Source: AEGEAN-183 sp964342745
Lineage (GTDB): Bacteria > Pseudomonadota > Gammaproteobacteria > Magnimaribacterales > Magnimaribacteraceae
Reading direction: 5' to 3'
DNA: 64,000 nt
NCBI GenBank assembly: GCA_964342745.1
Contig: CAYFFW010000003.1
Coordinates: forward strand, 1-64,000
Under the pieces are notes generated by a model. It was not told the origin of the DNA. It searched no databases and worked only from the letters and a program-made list of their open reading frames with translations. Below are positions 25,252 to 35,814 of this stretch, piece by piece. The position numbers and the translations under genes are program-made. Numbering within the stretch: position 1 is the first letter of the stretch; every line of letters starts with the position of its first letter.

Positions 25252-26426
25252 TAAAAACTAACCCTTCTTCTAAAATTTACAGAGGGCATAGCATTTTTAG
25301 TTTCTTGATCCACTCTGAGTACTAAAGCACATAGACAGCACATTATTAAGAGGTTCGTTCCCCCGTAACTTAAAAAAGGTAGAGTGAGCCCTTTAGTTGG
25401 TAACAAGCCTATAGCAACTCCAACATTAATAAAAGTGTGCAGGCCTATGAGTATGGCAGCTCCATAACAAATAAAAAATCCAAAATATAAGCTCTTCTGT
25501 AATGCTTCTCTACCAATATAAAAACTTCTAAAAGAAAGGAAAAATAATGTGGTTATTAAGATGATGGCAGTAAATAGTCCCATTTCTTCCACAATAACTG
25601 AAAATATGAAATCAGTATGAGAGTCAGGAAGATATCCAAGTTTCATAAGGCCCTCTCCTAAACCTACCCCAAACCAATCTCCTCGACTAATTGCCATCAG
25701 GGATACAGTTAACTGATAACCACCTTCATAAGGATTACTCCACGGATCCATAAAAGAGATTATTCTTTCCCATCTCCATGGAACAAAAATTATCATTGCT
25801 AAAATACCTAAAGAACCTAGACCTATAACTAAGAGAAACTGTCTTAATTGGACTCCAGCTACAAAAAGCATACCCAATACGGTAGCAAAAATAACTGCTG
25901 AAGTTCCAAGATCAGGCTGCAAGAGAATTAGAGAAACAATGAGAACAATAAGTAGTGATGGTTTAAAGAAAGCAAACCAATTTGATTGAAGATCTTTAAG
26001 TCTCCTAACAGAATACCCCGCTATATACACTATGGTTATTAGCTTCATTACTTCAGAAGGTTGTAAGCCTAAAGGGCCTGATCTTATCCATCTATAGGCT
26101 CCATTTACTTCAATACCTACTCCTGGAATAAAAACTAATATAAGTAAAAAAATACCAAAGCCCAATAAAAACCTATCAAACTTTTCCCAAAAAACTAAAG
26201 GTATCGATAAAAAAATTAAAAATAGAGCTAATCCAGCAGATAAATGTATCAGCTGTTTTTTAGTAAAAGCTAAAGGGTCTCCTGAAATGGAATGAGAAAA
26301 CTCCACTGAAGCAGTAGCAACAGCCAGTAAGCCAAAAAAGTTTAAAAAAATAAAGGCAAACAAAAAAATTAAATCAATTTTCTTAAAATCAGGCAAAGAA
26401 AAATATTTTTCTAATTTTTCTAACAT
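25251..26426 (-). CDS. ftsW: FtsW, SEDS peptidoglycan polymerase of the divisome
   Basis: Multi-pass membrane glycosyltransferase that polymerises lipid II with FtsI. About ten hydrophobic helices are visible. SEDS markers include NGAYRWIRSGPLGLQPSEVMKL, LLQPDLGTSAVIF, FMDPWSNPYEGGYQL, DFIFSVIVEEMG and LPFLSYGGTNLL. 391 aa, normal. One-base overlaps on both sides place it firmly in the dcw operon. Confidence 0.97.
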   Translation of the reverse strand: MLEKLEKYFSLPDFKKIDLIFLFAFIFLNFFGLLAVATASVEFSHSISGDPLAFTKKQLIHLSAGLALFLIFLSIPLVFWEKFDRFLLGFGIFLLILVFIPGVGIEVNGAYRWIRSGPLGLQPSEVMKLITIVYIAGYSVRRLKDLQSNWFAFFKPSLLIVLIVSLILLQPDLGTSAVIFATVLGMLFVAGVQLRQFLLVIGLGSLGILAMIIFVPWRWERIISFMDPWSNPYEGGYQLTVSLMAISRGDWFGVGLGEGLMKLGYLPDSHTDFIFSVIVEEMGLFTAIILITTLFFLSFRSFYIGREALQKSLYFGFFICYGAAILIGLHTFINVGVAIGLLPTKGLTLPFLSYGGTNLLIMCCLCALVLRVDQETKNAMPSVNFRRRVSF

Positions 26427-27790
26427 TACTTTTTATTAAATCCCGTCAATTTTCGGAACCTATCGCCTCTTTCCTTGTAATCTAAAAACATATCAGTGCT
26501 TGAACAAGAAGGTGATAGGAGTACTACATCTCCACTGACAGAAATACTATTCGTCTCTTTTATAGCTTCTTCTAAGTTACTAACTAGAGAACAATCTGCT
26601 TTGCTTATAAGATTTTTTATAATCTTTCTTTTGTCCTTTCCGTATATTAATACTTTCTTAATGGATGCCACTTCTTCCCTAGATATTTTAGAAAAATCTT
26701 GGTTTTTTGAATCTCCACCACAGATTAGGATAGTCTTATTTTTTCCAAAAATAGCTTCACATTCTGAAACAGCCTTTAAGCAAGAATGTATATTGGTACT
26801 CTTTGAATCATTTATATAGTTAATTCCTTCTTTGCTAGTTCCTAAAACTTCAAATCTATGCTCTAAACCCTTAAAAGACGCCAAAATATCCAAACTTTTT
26901 AACCATAAATCTTTAATATATTTATCTTTGGATAGAGACCGTAAAGACAAACTATTTTCTAATTTTTTTTCTTTTCTGATTAGTAAAAGAGCTGAAACTA
27001 TTGCTAAAACATAAGATATATTTGCTTTGGTAGGATAATGGAGTTTATTGATTCTTTTAGATACTTCTTCTGCATAGTGATCAGAAAATACACTAAATTC
27101 CTTATCGAAATTAGTTAATATATTTTTTTTCGAAGATATATTAGGACTTAAAACTCTTTTATCTGCTATTCCAATTAAACAATTAGAAAAAACTTTTTCT
27201 TTTATAGTCCTATATTCAAAAAAAGATTTATGTCTATCTAAGTGATCTTGTTCTATATTAAGTAAAACAGCAATTTCACATTTTAAATTCTTAGTTTGAA
27301 TGTGTTCTAAATGAAAACTAGAAGTTTCTATTATAGAAATATCATTCTTATCATTAAGGGTATCTAGAACGGGTGTTCCTATATTTCCGCAAGAAACAAT
27401 TTTTTCCTCCTTAAAAAGACCCTTTAATAAATGTTGAATCATTGAAACAGCTGTGGTTTTACCATTAGTACCAGTTACTATTATTTTGGTAGATTGAGAT
27501 TCATTGAGGAATACCTCTATATCAGTCAGTATCTCTTTATTTAAGCTTCTTGCCTTACTTAAAAATTTATTCTCATAATCTATTCCAGGGCTTAGAAGAA
27601 CCGTATCTATTCTGTCTAAAATATCATCGTTATACTCTCCAAAAAAAAGATTCTCTTTTTTTAATGATTTAAACTCTGATAGGCCTGGAGGGCTTTCTCT
27701 AGAATCCATTATCAATGAAGGTATATTCTTTTTATTTAGATACCTAAGAAAGGAAGCACCAGTTACCCCAAAACCTAGAATAAGATGCAT
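26426..27790 (-). CDS. murD: UDP-MurNAc-L-Ala-D-glutamate ligase
   Basis: Adds D-Glu to the muropeptide precursor. VTGTNGKTTAVSMI (about 105-118) is the ATP loop, IETSSFHLEHI and LNIEQDHLDRH the central-domain motifs, and FEVLGTSKEGINYINDSKSTN the substrate/metal segment. 454 aa. Lies between mraY and ftsW as in E. coli. Confidence 0.96.
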   Translation of the reverse strand: MHLILGFGVTGASFLRYLNKKNIPSLIMDSRESPPGLSEFKSLKKENLFFGEYNDDILDRIDTVLLSPGIDYENKFLSKARSLNKEILTDIEVFLNESQSTKIIVTGTNGKTTAVSMIQHLLKGLFKEEKIVSCGNIGTPVLDTLNDKNDISIIETSSFHLEHIQTKNLKCEIAVLLNIEQDHLDRHKSFFEYRTIKEKVFSNCLIGIADKRVLSPNISSKKNILTNFDKEFSVFSDHYAEEVSKRINKLHYPTKANISYVLAIVSALLLIRKEKKLENSLSLRSLSKDKYIKDLWLKSLDILASFKGLEHRFEVLGTSKEGINYINDSKSTNIHSCLKAVSECEAIFGKNKTILICGGDSKNQDFSKISREEVASIKKVLIYGKDKRKIIKNLISKADCSLVSNLEEAIKETNSISVSGDVVLLSPSCSSTDMFLDYKERGDRFRKLTGFNKK

Positions 27791-27811
27791 AAAAAAATTT
27801 ATACTTAGAAG

Positions 27812-28894
27812 TTATCTAAGTTTAAGGGTTACCAATCCTATCAAAACTAACATAAAAGTTATTATCCAAAATCTGACAATGACTCTGGGTTCAGGCCAAC
27901 CCTTTAATTCATAATGATGGTGAATAGGAGCCATTTTAAAAACCCTTTTTCCTGTTAATCTAAAGGAGGTAACCTGAATAATTACCGAAAGAGCTTCAAC
28001 AACAAAAACTCCTCCCATTATTAACAACACATATTCATGCCTAATAATAACTGCCACAATTCCAAGAGCAGCTCCTAGTGCCAATGAGCCTACATCTCCC
28101 ATAAATACTTGGGCTGGATAAGTGTTGTACCAAAGAAAGCCTATGCCTGCCCCTACAAGGGCGCCGCAAAAAACTAACATCTCTCCAGTTCCAGGTAAAA
28201 AAGGGATATTCAGATAATCAGCAAAAAATGTATTTCCTGCAGCATAGCCTATAAGACCTAAGCCACCGGCTACCATTACACATGGAAGAATTGCTAACCC
28301 ATCTAATCCATCAGTTAAATTTACTGCATTACTGGAACCAATTACTACAAGATAAGAAAGGAATATAAATCCAACTCCCAAAGGTATTGATATGTCTTTA
28401 AAGAAGGGAACAATCAAACTTGTTTCATTTAGATTTTCGGAGGTATAAAAAAGAAAACTTATAGCAATTAAAGCAATGATACTTTGCCAAAAAATTTTTG
28501 ATAGAGCAGATAGTCCTTTGCTTGACTCATACCTTAATTTGAAAAGGTCATCCACCCAACCCAAGATACCAAAAAGTGTTGTAACTCCTAAAGCAACCCA
28601 TAAATATTTGTTTGTTAGATCTCCCCATAAAACAGAACTAATGAATATTGAAGACAATATTAGAGTACCTCCCATAGTAGGAGTTCCTTTCTTTGACAGA
28701 TGACTTGAAGGACCTTCTTGTCTAATAACCTGCCCTACTCTGATATCTTGCATTTTATTAATAAACCTAGGTCCCAAAAGCAAAGAAACCATTAGAGCAG
28801 TTAAAGTAGAAAGAATAGCTCTAAAAGATAAATAGTCGAAAACCCTAAGAGGTCCATAGCTATCGGAAAAGAAATTAAAAAATTCTACTAACAT
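27812..28894 (-). CDS. mraY: MraY, phospho-MurNAc-pentapeptide translocase
   Basis: Polytopic inner-membrane enzyme that makes lipid I from UDP-MurNAc-pentapeptide and undecaprenyl phosphate. About ten helices. GTPTMGGTLILSS (about 70-82), VNLTDGLDGLAI (active-site Asp pair region), FMGDVGSLALGAALG and MAPIHHHYELKGWPE are present. 360 aa, exactly the E. coli length. Confidence 0.98.
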   Translation of the reverse strand: MLVEFFNFFSDSYGPLRVFDYLSFRAILSTLTALMVSLLLGPRFINKMQDIRVGQVIRQEGPSSHLSKKGTPTMGGTLILSSIFISSVLWGDLTNKYLWVALGVTTLFGILGWVDDLFKLRYESSKGLSALSKIFWQSIIALIAISFLFYTSENLNETSLIVPFFKDISIPLGVGFIFLSYLVVIGSSNAVNLTDGLDGLAILPCVMVAGGLGLIGYAAGNTFFADYLNIPFLPGTGEMLVFCGALVGAGIGFLWYNTYPAQVFMGDVGSLALGAALGIVAVIIRHEYVLLIMGGVFVVEALSVIIQVTSFRLTGKRVFKMAPIHHHYELKGWPEPRVIVRFWIITFMLVLIGLVTLKLR

Positions 28895-30253
28895 TTAAAC
28901 CATTAATTTATCTGAAATATAATCCATTCGTGAAGATCTTGAACCTTTTACCAAAATTACAGAATTTTTAGCCAATTTAGTATTTAAGTAATCCAGCAAA
29001 TCATCCTTGGAAGAAAATTTACTTCCGATTTTAGGAATTCTCTTTATGCCTTCGTCCCACAAACCTCCTATACATAAGAATTCTTCTACTCTATGTTTTG
29101 CATAATTACAAATATCTATATGAAAAGATTCTTTATGAGTTCCTAGTTCACCCATTTCTCCAGCTACAAAAATTCTATTTTTACCTTTTATACTATCTAA
29201 AAAATCAAGCGATCTCTTCATCGATTCTGGGTTAGCGTTATAAGAATCATCTATCAACAGGGCATCATTCAAAGCATTTTTAATTTCCATTCTTCGAGCT
29301 GGGTAAGAAATATTATTCAAATTCAAACTCAGCTCTTCCAGATCAAGGTTTAAAACGTGCCCTACTGCTAAAGCTGCACAAGCATTATAAGAATTATGCA
29401 TAGCTATACCATTCATAACACATTTTTTATTCTTATCTTCGTAAAATAAATCAAAAGTTACTTTATTTTCTTTTAAATCCATTCTTACCTGGTCAAATCT
29501 AATATCTGAATCTTGATGCGAACCAAAAGTGACAATCTTTTTATCAAAACATTTATCCTTCCAATAAGAAAAGAACATTGAATCACGAGGTAAAATAGCT
29601 GTTCCTCCTTCTTTAATATTATCAAGAATAGCACTCTTTTCTTCAGCTACCTTTTCAACTGAATCTAACCTCTCAAGATGAGAAGCTGCTGCATTTAAAA
29701 TTAAACCTATATTAGGTTTTACTTGTTTAGAGAGTTGGTTAATCTCTCCTGGAGAGTTTGTACCTATTTCAATAACAGCATAATCTTTATCATTATTAAG
29801 AGAACCTAAACTTAAAGGGACGCCTATGTGGTTGTTTTGATTCCCTACCGTCTTATGACAACCAAAATCTCTTAATATGCTATAAATAATTTCTTTTGTA
29901 GTAGTTTTACCATTACTTCCTGTTAAGGCCACAACCTTTCCTTGATATTTAGATCTTTGATAAACACCTAATTTATCCAAAAATTTAAGGCTGTCTTCAA
30001 CTAGGATGTAAGGGGCATTAGGAGAAGTAAGTTTTTCAACAACTAATGCTATTGCTCCTTTCTCTTCCGCTTCAACCAAGTAATCGTGTCCATCATTAAC
30101 AGGACCTTTAATTGCCACAAAGAGATCATTATTTTTTAAAGTTCTAGAGTCTATACTTATATTGGTAAAACTTTCCTTTCCGGTTCCTCCTACTAGCTTA
30201 TAACCTAATTCATTGGCTATTAAAGGTATAGAAATTCTCATTTCACTTTGCAC
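28895..30253 (-). CDS. murF: UDP-MurNAc-tripeptide-D-Ala-D-Ala ligase
   Basis: Adds the D-Ala-D-Ala made by Ddl. VALTGSNGKTTTKEIIY (about 107-123) is the ATP loop. Other markers are KTVGNQNNHIGVPLSLG, AVIEIGTNSPGEI and IDDSYNANPESMKRSLDFL. 452 aa, complete. It abuts mraY and its start lies 11 bases inside murE. Confidence 0.97.
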   Translation of the reverse strand: MQSEMRISIPLIANELGYKLVGGTGKESFTNISIDSRTLKNNDLFVAIKGPVNDGHDYLVEAEEKGAIALVVEKLTSPNAPYILVEDSLKFLDKLGVYQRSKYQGKVVALTGSNGKTTTKEIIYSILRDFGCHKTVGNQNNHIGVPLSLGSLNNDKDYAVIEIGTNSPGEINQLSKQVKPNIGLILNAAASHLERLDSVEKVAEEKSAILDNIKEGGTAILPRDSMFFSYWKDKCFDKKIVTFGSHQDSDIRFDQVRMDLKENKVTFDLFYEDKNKKCVMNGIAMHNSYNACAALAVGHVLNLDLEELSLNLNNISYPARRMEIKNALNDALLIDDSYNANPESMKRSLDFLDSIKGKNRIFVAGEMGELGTHKESFHIDICNYAKHRVEEFLCIGGLWDEGIKRIPKIGSKFSSKDDLLDYLNTKLAKNSVILVKGSRSSRMDYISDKLMV

Positions 30254-31745
30254 TTAAAATAAAATCTTTAACTAAGTTATGGTCACTTAATTGAATTTTT
30301 TTTCCTAGTATATCTTGGTATTCTTCGTGACCCTTACCAGCAATTAAAAGAATATTTTTACTTTTATGAGTTTTCATCTCATTAAGACAATGAAGTATAG
30401 CTTTTCGTCTATCTGGAATTATCTTACACCTCTTCTTTTCCTTCATTCCTCCAGTAATTTCTTCAATAATTTGTAATTCATTTTCCATTCTGGGGTTGTC
30501 ATTTGTAATAACTAAAAAATCAGAAAGCAATTCAGCTAGTTCTCCCATTTTAGGTCTTTTCTCTTTATCCCTTTCCCCTCCACACCCAAAAACACACCAG
30601 ATCTTGGACTCTTTATAGGCCTCTCTTAATTCAATTAGTGAGGTTTCTAGTGCTTCAGGAGTATGGGCATAATCTATATAACATTTATTTTTTTCATCTA
30701 ATTTAATCAAGTCCATTCTGCCTTTGGGAAAAGTTAATTTTTCTAAATTCTGATAGACCCCATCTAGATTGAAACCGCTTGAAAGAAATGCTGCTAAAGC
30801 ACAAATGACATTTGAAGCTAGAGGTCTAGAAACAGTATTCAGTTTAAATAAAACTTCTTTTTCTAATGTTTTTAATTTTACTTCTATCTTTCCTTTATTA
30901 TTTCTAGAAAATGAATATTGAAAATCAGCGTCTTTTTCTTCTGATACTGAAAAAAACTTGCATGATTCTTTTTCTTTTATTAACTCTTTATAGATTTCTT
31001 CTCCTAAAATATTATCGATATTTAGGATTATATTTTTCGGTTTTAGTTCAGTAAATAGTCTTTTCTTGGCCTTCTTGTAGTTGTTAATTGTTTTATGGAA
31101 ATCCAAATGATCACAAGAAAAGCTTGTTAAAATTGCTGTATCTATTGACGTTCCAGTAAGTCTATATTGCTCTAATCCATGAGAAGAAGCTTCAAATGCC
31201 ACTAGACTAGACTCAACCCTTACCATTTCACTAAAATATTTTTGGAGTTCAATAGATTCAGGTGTAGTTAAAGAAGAAGATTCAAGGTCTTTTCCATTAA
31301 TACTAATATCTATAGTGCTAATGTGCCCACATTGTGAATTTAATAATTTAGCTATTTGAGAAATAAAACTAACACAAGATGTTTTACCATTTGTACCTGT
31401 CACAGCAAAAGCTTTTAGTTTATTGGAAGGGTGATCATAAAATTTTGAAGATATAACACCTAGATGCTTCCTTAAATCATGAATATAAAAAGTATTAATA
31501 AGGTGAGTAGAGTTTTTATTATCTGTTAAACAGAAAACTGCACCCCTTTTAAATGCTTCTTCTATAAAATCATTTCCATCTACTTTTTCTCCTTTCAGCG
31601 CACAAAAAAGAAAGCCCTTTTTTATTTTTCTGCTATCTAGACTTATACCACTTATTTTCAAGTTTTCTAGCTGATTAAGGTCAACACTAGGGAAACCTTT
31701 TAAAAGTTCATCTAACCTAGTAACGTCAATATGATTAGTTGTCAT
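30243..31745 (-). CDS. murE: UDP-MurNAc-dipeptide-meso-diaminopimelate ligase
   Basis: Adds the third stem-peptide residue. AVTGTNGKTSCVSFI (about 114-128) is the ATP loop. DYAHTPEALET and the DNPR motif (TNDNPRMEN) mark the meso-DAP-specific enzyme, so the wall is DAP-type. 500 aa. Shares one base with ftsI and overlaps murF. Confidence 0.97.
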   Translation of the reverse strand: MTTNHIDVTRLDELLKGFPSVDLNQLENLKISGISLDSRKIKKGFLFCALKGEKVDGNDFIEEAFKRGAVFCLTDNKNSTHLINTFYIHDLRKHLGVISSKFYDHPSNKLKAFAVTGTNGKTSCVSFISQIAKLLNSQCGHISTIDISINGKDLESSSLTTPESIELQKYFSEMVRVESSLVAFEASSHGLEQYRLTGTSIDTAILTSFSCDHLDFHKTINNYKKAKKRLFTELKPKNIILNIDNILGEEIYKELIKEKESCKFFSVSEEKDADFQYSFSRNNKGKIEVKLKTLEKEVLFKLNTVSRPLASNVICALAAFLSSGFNLDGVYQNLEKLTFPKGRMDLIKLDEKNKCYIDYAHTPEALETSLIELREAYKESKIWCVFGCGGERDKEKRPKMGELAELLSDFLVITNDNPRMENELQIIEEITGGMKEKKRCKIIPDRRKAILHCLNEMKTHKSKNILLIAGKGHEEYQDILGKKIQLSDHNLVKDFILSAK

Positions 31746-33388
31746 TAAGATCCAGATTCTAATGTGTGTAGTGATTGTCTTGCTACTTTAGAAAAAGTTG
31801 GTGCTGCTACTAAGCCCCCAGAATGCTCTTCGCCAGTCAATCCATGGAGAACAACTACTGTAAGTAGAGTATTATTTTCTTCAGGCAGAAATCCTGCAAA
31901 ACTTGCTGAATAAGTAGTTATTCCATTTCTTTTCTTTTCAGAAGTTCCCGTCTTACCAGCTACTAATTTTCCTTCTATCCTTGCCTTTTTAGCAGTTCCG
32001 TTTTTAGAAGTAACTGCATCTATTAACATAGAAGTAATAATGCTAGACGTATCTTTTGATAAAACTCTAACTTCAGGCTTAGGGCTAGTCAAACTAGTGT
32101 CAGCTAAAAGATTTAACTCTTTAAAAACTCCTCCATTAGCAAAAACCTGATAAGCTTGGGCTAATTGTAAAGCACTCATAGTGAGGCCATACCCATAACA
32201 TGAGCTAACTTTATCTCTTCTACTTAACAACGAAGCCTGGGGTAAAAAACCTGCCCTTGCAGGAATAAGTATGTTTACTGGTTGAGAACCAATTCCAAAA
32301 CTAGAATACATATTTATTAAATCATACGGATCTTGATCTTTACATAGATTCACCATTCCAACATTACTTGACTTGGAAATGATCTCACTTAAAGAAAGAA
32401 TTCCGTAGTCTCTGAAATCACTTGTCTTATATCCTTCAAAATTTATCCATCCAGGAGAAGTATTAATCTTGGCTGTATGATCAACTTTATCAGAATTCAT
32501 AATAGCTGCCATTGCAATAGGTTTCATCACAGAGCCAGGTTCAAAAAGATCAACGGTAGCCCTATTTCTAAAAATACTTGGATCTTTAATATTTTTTCTG
32601 TTTGTAGGATTAAATGTTGGGTAGTTAGTTAGAGAAAGAATTTCAGCTGTGTTTGGGTTAATTATTACTATACTACCCGATTCTGCACCATACTTTAAAA
32701 CAGCTTCTTTTAATTCATGATGAGAAATAGACTGTAAACGAATATCTATAGTCAATTTTAAACTTGAACCCTCTGAAGGAGACTTCCTCTCCCCTCCTAT
32801 TACTCCTATTGGACTCTTTAGACCTGTAAATTTACCATCTACACCCTTAAGTAATTTTTCAAAAACTAGCTCTACTCCTTGTATGCCATTTCTGTCTATA
32901 TCTGTTAGACCTACAACATGCGAACTCACTTCTCTTTGTGGATAACTTCTTTTGAGATTCTGTCTAAAAAATAAGCCTTCTATCTTTAAATCTTCAATTT
33001 TATCTTTTTTTTGTTCTCCAATATGCCTTATTAACTCAACATGACCTCTCTTCTTCAAAATTTTATCTGTTTTGTCTGGACTTAATCCAAGTAATGAATT
33101 CAAAATACTTATTTGGGCTTTAGTAGGAGCAAATGAACTTAGATCTGCTATAACTGTGTAGCCAGTTATATCAACAGCTAATAACCTATTGTTACGGTCT
33201 ATTATTTTGCCTCTTTTAGCTAAAATATGACTTTCTAGAGCTGTTCTTGAGTCTATTTGTTTCTTTATAAACTCATCTTCAAAGACTTGAATGTATAAAA
33301 GCCTTCCTATTAACAGAAGAAAGAAAAGAAGAAAAATAAATTGGACAAAAAAAGTCCTTCCAGAATAATTGATTACTCTAGATTTCAT
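31745..33388 (-). CDS. ftsI: FtsI (PBP3), septal peptidoglycan transpeptidase
   Basis: Bitopic class B penicillin-binding protein that crosslinks septal wall with FtsW. Membrane helix about 11-32, pedestal start AKRGKIIDRNNRLLA, then the transpeptidase motifs SxxK as EPGSVMKP (about 278-285), SxN as SSNVG, and KTGT in AGKTGTSEK. 547 aa. In E. coli ftsI follows ftsL. Here ftsZ lies upstream, 12 bases away, with ftsQAZ intervening. Confidence 0.97.
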   Translation of the reverse strand: MKSRVINYSGRTFFVQFIFLLFFLLLIGRLLYIQVFEDEFIKKQIDSRTALESHILAKRGKIIDRNNRLLAVDITGYTVIADLSSFAPTKAQISILNSLLGLSPDKTDKILKKRGHVELIRHIGEQKKDKIEDLKIEGLFFRQNLKRSYPQREVSSHVVGLTDIDRNGIQGVELVFEKLLKGVDGKFTGLKSPIGVIGGERKSPSEGSSLKLTIDIRLQSISHHELKEAVLKYGAESGSIVIINPNTAEILSLTNYPTFNPTNRKNIKDPSIFRNRATVDLFEPGSVMKPIAMAAIMNSDKVDHTAKINTSPGWINFEGYKTSDFRDYGILSLSEIISKSSNVGMVNLCKDQDPYDLINMYSSFGIGSQPVNILIPARAGFLPQASLLSRRDKVSSCYGYGLTMSALQLAQAYQVFANGGVFKELNLLADTSLTSPKPEVRVLSKDTSSIITSMLIDAVTSKNGTAKKARIEGKLVAGKTGTSEKKRNGITTYSASFAGFLPEENNTLLTVVVLHGLTGEEHSGGLVAAPTFSKVARQSLHTLESGS

Positions 33389-33400
33389 AAAATTAAAAAC

Positions 33401-34564
33401 TTAATCTAGTTGAGTTCTCACAAAAGAAGGAATATCAAGGAACTCTTCTTCCTTTTCTTCTTTTTTTAAATCTGCAACTTTCTCAACAGAAGGTGGGTTC
33501 TCTAAAAGTTGTCTTGCGGCTTCACTCAATGGAAGTGCTTCTCTATCAGTTTTATGATTTAACTTTGGTGTTGATAAGTTAATGGCTTTAGAAGTAGCTG
33601 GAGATGTACCTAAGCCAGTAGCAATGACAGTTACCTTAAGGTCATTACCTATCTTTTCATCTATAACTGTTCCTGTAACTATGATCGCATCCTTGTCGGC
33701 AAAGTTCTCTATACAATCTCCTACAGCTGTAAACTCACCCATTGTTATTTCTGTTCCAGCTGTAATATTGACTAAAACTCCCTTAGCATCCTTAAGGCTG
33801 ATATCTTCTAATAACTTACTTTCTACTGCCTTTTCAGCAGCTGTTCTTGCTCTATCAGGCCCTGACCCTATACCAGTTCCCATCATCGCAGTTCCTCTTT
33901 CTGACATTACTGTTTTCACATCTGCAAAATCAACATTAATCAAACCTGGAAACATAATAATGTCAGAAATCCCCCTAACTGCACCTGCAAGTACATCATT
34001 AGCTTCTCTAAATGCTTCTATTAAAGCGCAATCTTGACCAAGGACTTCAAGTAATTTTTGATTTGGTATAGTAATTAAAGAATCTACCTCTTCAACTAAT
34101 TCTTTAATACCTTCTTTAGCTATTTTCATTCTTTTTGAGCCTTCAAGTTCAAATGGCTTGGTAACAACAGCTACTGTTAATATTCCAAGTTCCTTAGCAA
34201 CTTGAGCAACAATTGGAGCTGCTCCAGTTCCTGTTCCTCCTCCCATTCCAGCAGTTACAAAGACCATATCTGTTCCTTTCAGCATTTCTCTTAGTCTATC
34301 TCTGTCTTCTAAGGCAGATTCACGACCAATAGAAGGGTCAGCACCTGCTCCTAATCCTTCTGTTATCTCCATTCCAAGTATAAATTTGTTGGGCGCTTTA
34401 TTCTTATCTAAGGCTTGTTTGTCTGTATTTACTGAAATAAATTCAGCACCATTAATGCCTTGTTCAACCATATGATCAACGGCATTACCACCGCCGCCTC
34501 CCACACCTATTACCTTAATAACAGCGTTACCTTTATTTTCGTCTATTATTTCCCAATCACTCAT
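33401..34564 (-). CDS. ftsZ: FtsZ, tubulin-like division GTPase
   Basis: Cytoplasmic Z-ring scaffold. The tubulin signature GGGTGTGAAP (about 107-116), NVDFADVKTVMSERGTAMMG and the C-terminal conserved peptide DIPSFVRTQLD, which binds FtsA and ZipA-type partners, are intact. 387 aa. Located between ftsA and ftsI rather than at the end of the cluster before lpxC. Confidence 0.98.
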   Translation of the reverse strand: MSDWEIIDENKGNAVIKVIGVGGGGGNAVDHMVEQGINGAEFISVNTDKQALDKNKAPNKFILGMEITEGLGAGADPSIGRESALEDRDRLREMLKGTDMVFVTAGMGGGTGTGAAPIVAQVAKELGILTVAVVTKPFELEGSKRMKIAKEGIKELVEEVDSLITIPNQKLLEVLGQDCALIEAFREANDVLAGAVRGISDIIMFPGLINVDFADVKTVMSERGTAMMGTGIGSGPDRARTAAEKAVESKLLEDISLKDAKGVLVNITAGTEITMGEFTAVGDCIENFADKDAIIVTGTVIDEKIGNDLKVTVIATGLGTSPATSKAINLSTPKLNHKTDREALPLSEAARQLLENPPSVEKVADLKKEEKEEEFLDIPSFVRTQLD

Positions 34565-34584
34565 TTACTTCTCCCTAATAAAGT

Positions 34585-35814
34585 TTAAAGATTTCCTCCA
34601 AACCACCTAGATAATCTATTCAAAATATTTTTATCTCGATGTATATAATTCATATGGTCCTCTTGCATTTGCTTGTGTCCATATAAAAGAAGCCCAACTG
34701 AAGTTGCATAAACTGGATTGTGTATCACTTCATTAAACCCACCTATAGTATTAGGAGAGCCCAGTCTCACTGGTGAATGAAAAACCTCTTCAGCTAACTC
34801 TACTGCACCTTCAACCTTTGATGCTCCTCCAGTTAGAACAATTCCAGCAGGAATTAAAGACTCAAAACCACTCAAGCTTAATTTTTGTTGGGCCATACTA
34901 AAAATCTCAACATATCTTCTTTCTAATACATCTGCCAATGCTTGTCTGGATAACTCTCTTTCTGGCCTGCCACCCATACCAGGTACCATCATCATTTCGT
35001 CAGATTGAGTTAAAGAACTAACTGCACATCCATACTTCTGTTTTATTTCTTCTGCTTGAGTAGGAGGTGTTCTTAAAGCCTCAGCAATATCGTTAGTAAC
35101 ATGATCACCAGCTATGGGAATGACGTCAGTAAATGAAATTGAACCATCTGTAAAGACAGCTATGTCAGTAGTTCCGCAGCCTATATCTATTAAACAAACA
35201 CCTAGCTCTCTTTCATCTTCAGATAAAACAGAATAACTTGAAGCTAATTGCTCAAGAACAAAGGCTTCTATATCTAATCCGCAAGCAGCTACACATTTAT
35301 GTATATTTTGAGAAGAATTTTCACTACAAGTAACTAAATGAACTTTAGCTTCTAATCTGGCACCAGCCATACCTAAAGGCTCTTTGATTCCATCCTGTTT
35401 GTCTATGATGTAGTCCCTTGGCAATACATGTAGTAATTTTTGATCAGCTGGTATAGCCATGGCTTGAGCTGTCTCAATTACTCTATCTACATCTCCATAT
35501 TTAACTTCACCATCCCTAATAGGTACAACTCCTTCAGAATTTAGTCCCCTTATATGACTTCCAGAAATTCCTACATAACATGAACTAATGTGACACCCAG
35601 CCATTGATTCAGCTTCTTGTATTGATTTCTTTATGGCTTGAGTTGTAGTTTCTATGTCAACAACAACTCCATTCCTCAGCCCTCTAGAGGGCTGAGTCCC
35701 TAAACCGATTATCTCTATATTTCCCTCTGGAGATGTCTCTGCAACCACAGCTACAACTTTAGAAGTTCCAATATCTATACCAACAAGCATTTCATTTTGG
35801 TTGTTATTACTCAT
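34585..35814 (-). CDS. ftsA: FtsA, actin-like membrane tether for FtsZ
   Basis: Links FtsZ filaments to the inner membrane. The nucleotide-binding GIDIGTSKVVAVVAE (about 13-27) and LIDIGCGTTDIAVF, the 1C domain between them, and a C-terminal amphipathic helix ending NRLSRWFGGNL are visible. 409 aa. Overlaps ftsQ by eight bases. Confidence 0.97.
   Translation of the reverse strand: MSNNNQNEMLVGIDIGTSKVVAVVAETSPEGNIEIIGLGTQPSRGLRNGVVVDIETTTQAIKKSIQEAESMAGCHISSCYVGISGSHIRGLNSEGVVPIRDGEVKYGDVDRVIETAQAMAIPADQKLLHVLPRDYIIDKQDGIKEPLGMAGARLEAKVHLVTCSENSSQNIHKCVAACGLDIEAFVLEQLASSYSVLSEDERELGVCLIDIGCGTTDIAVFTDGSISFTDVIPIAGDHVTNDIAEALRTPPTQAEEIKQKYGCAVSSLTQSDEMMMVPGMGGRPERELSRQALADVLERRYVEIFSMAQQKLSLSGFESLIPAGIVLTGGASKVEGAVELAEEVFHSPVRLGSPNTIGGFNEVIHNPVYATSVGLLLYGHKQMQEDHMNYIHRDKNILNRLSRWFGGNL

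Noticed and set aside
33582..34037. A 151-codon plus-strand frame inside ftsZ
   Set aside because: Antisense to the highly conserved ftsZ core; the low stop density there follows from ftsZ codon use.
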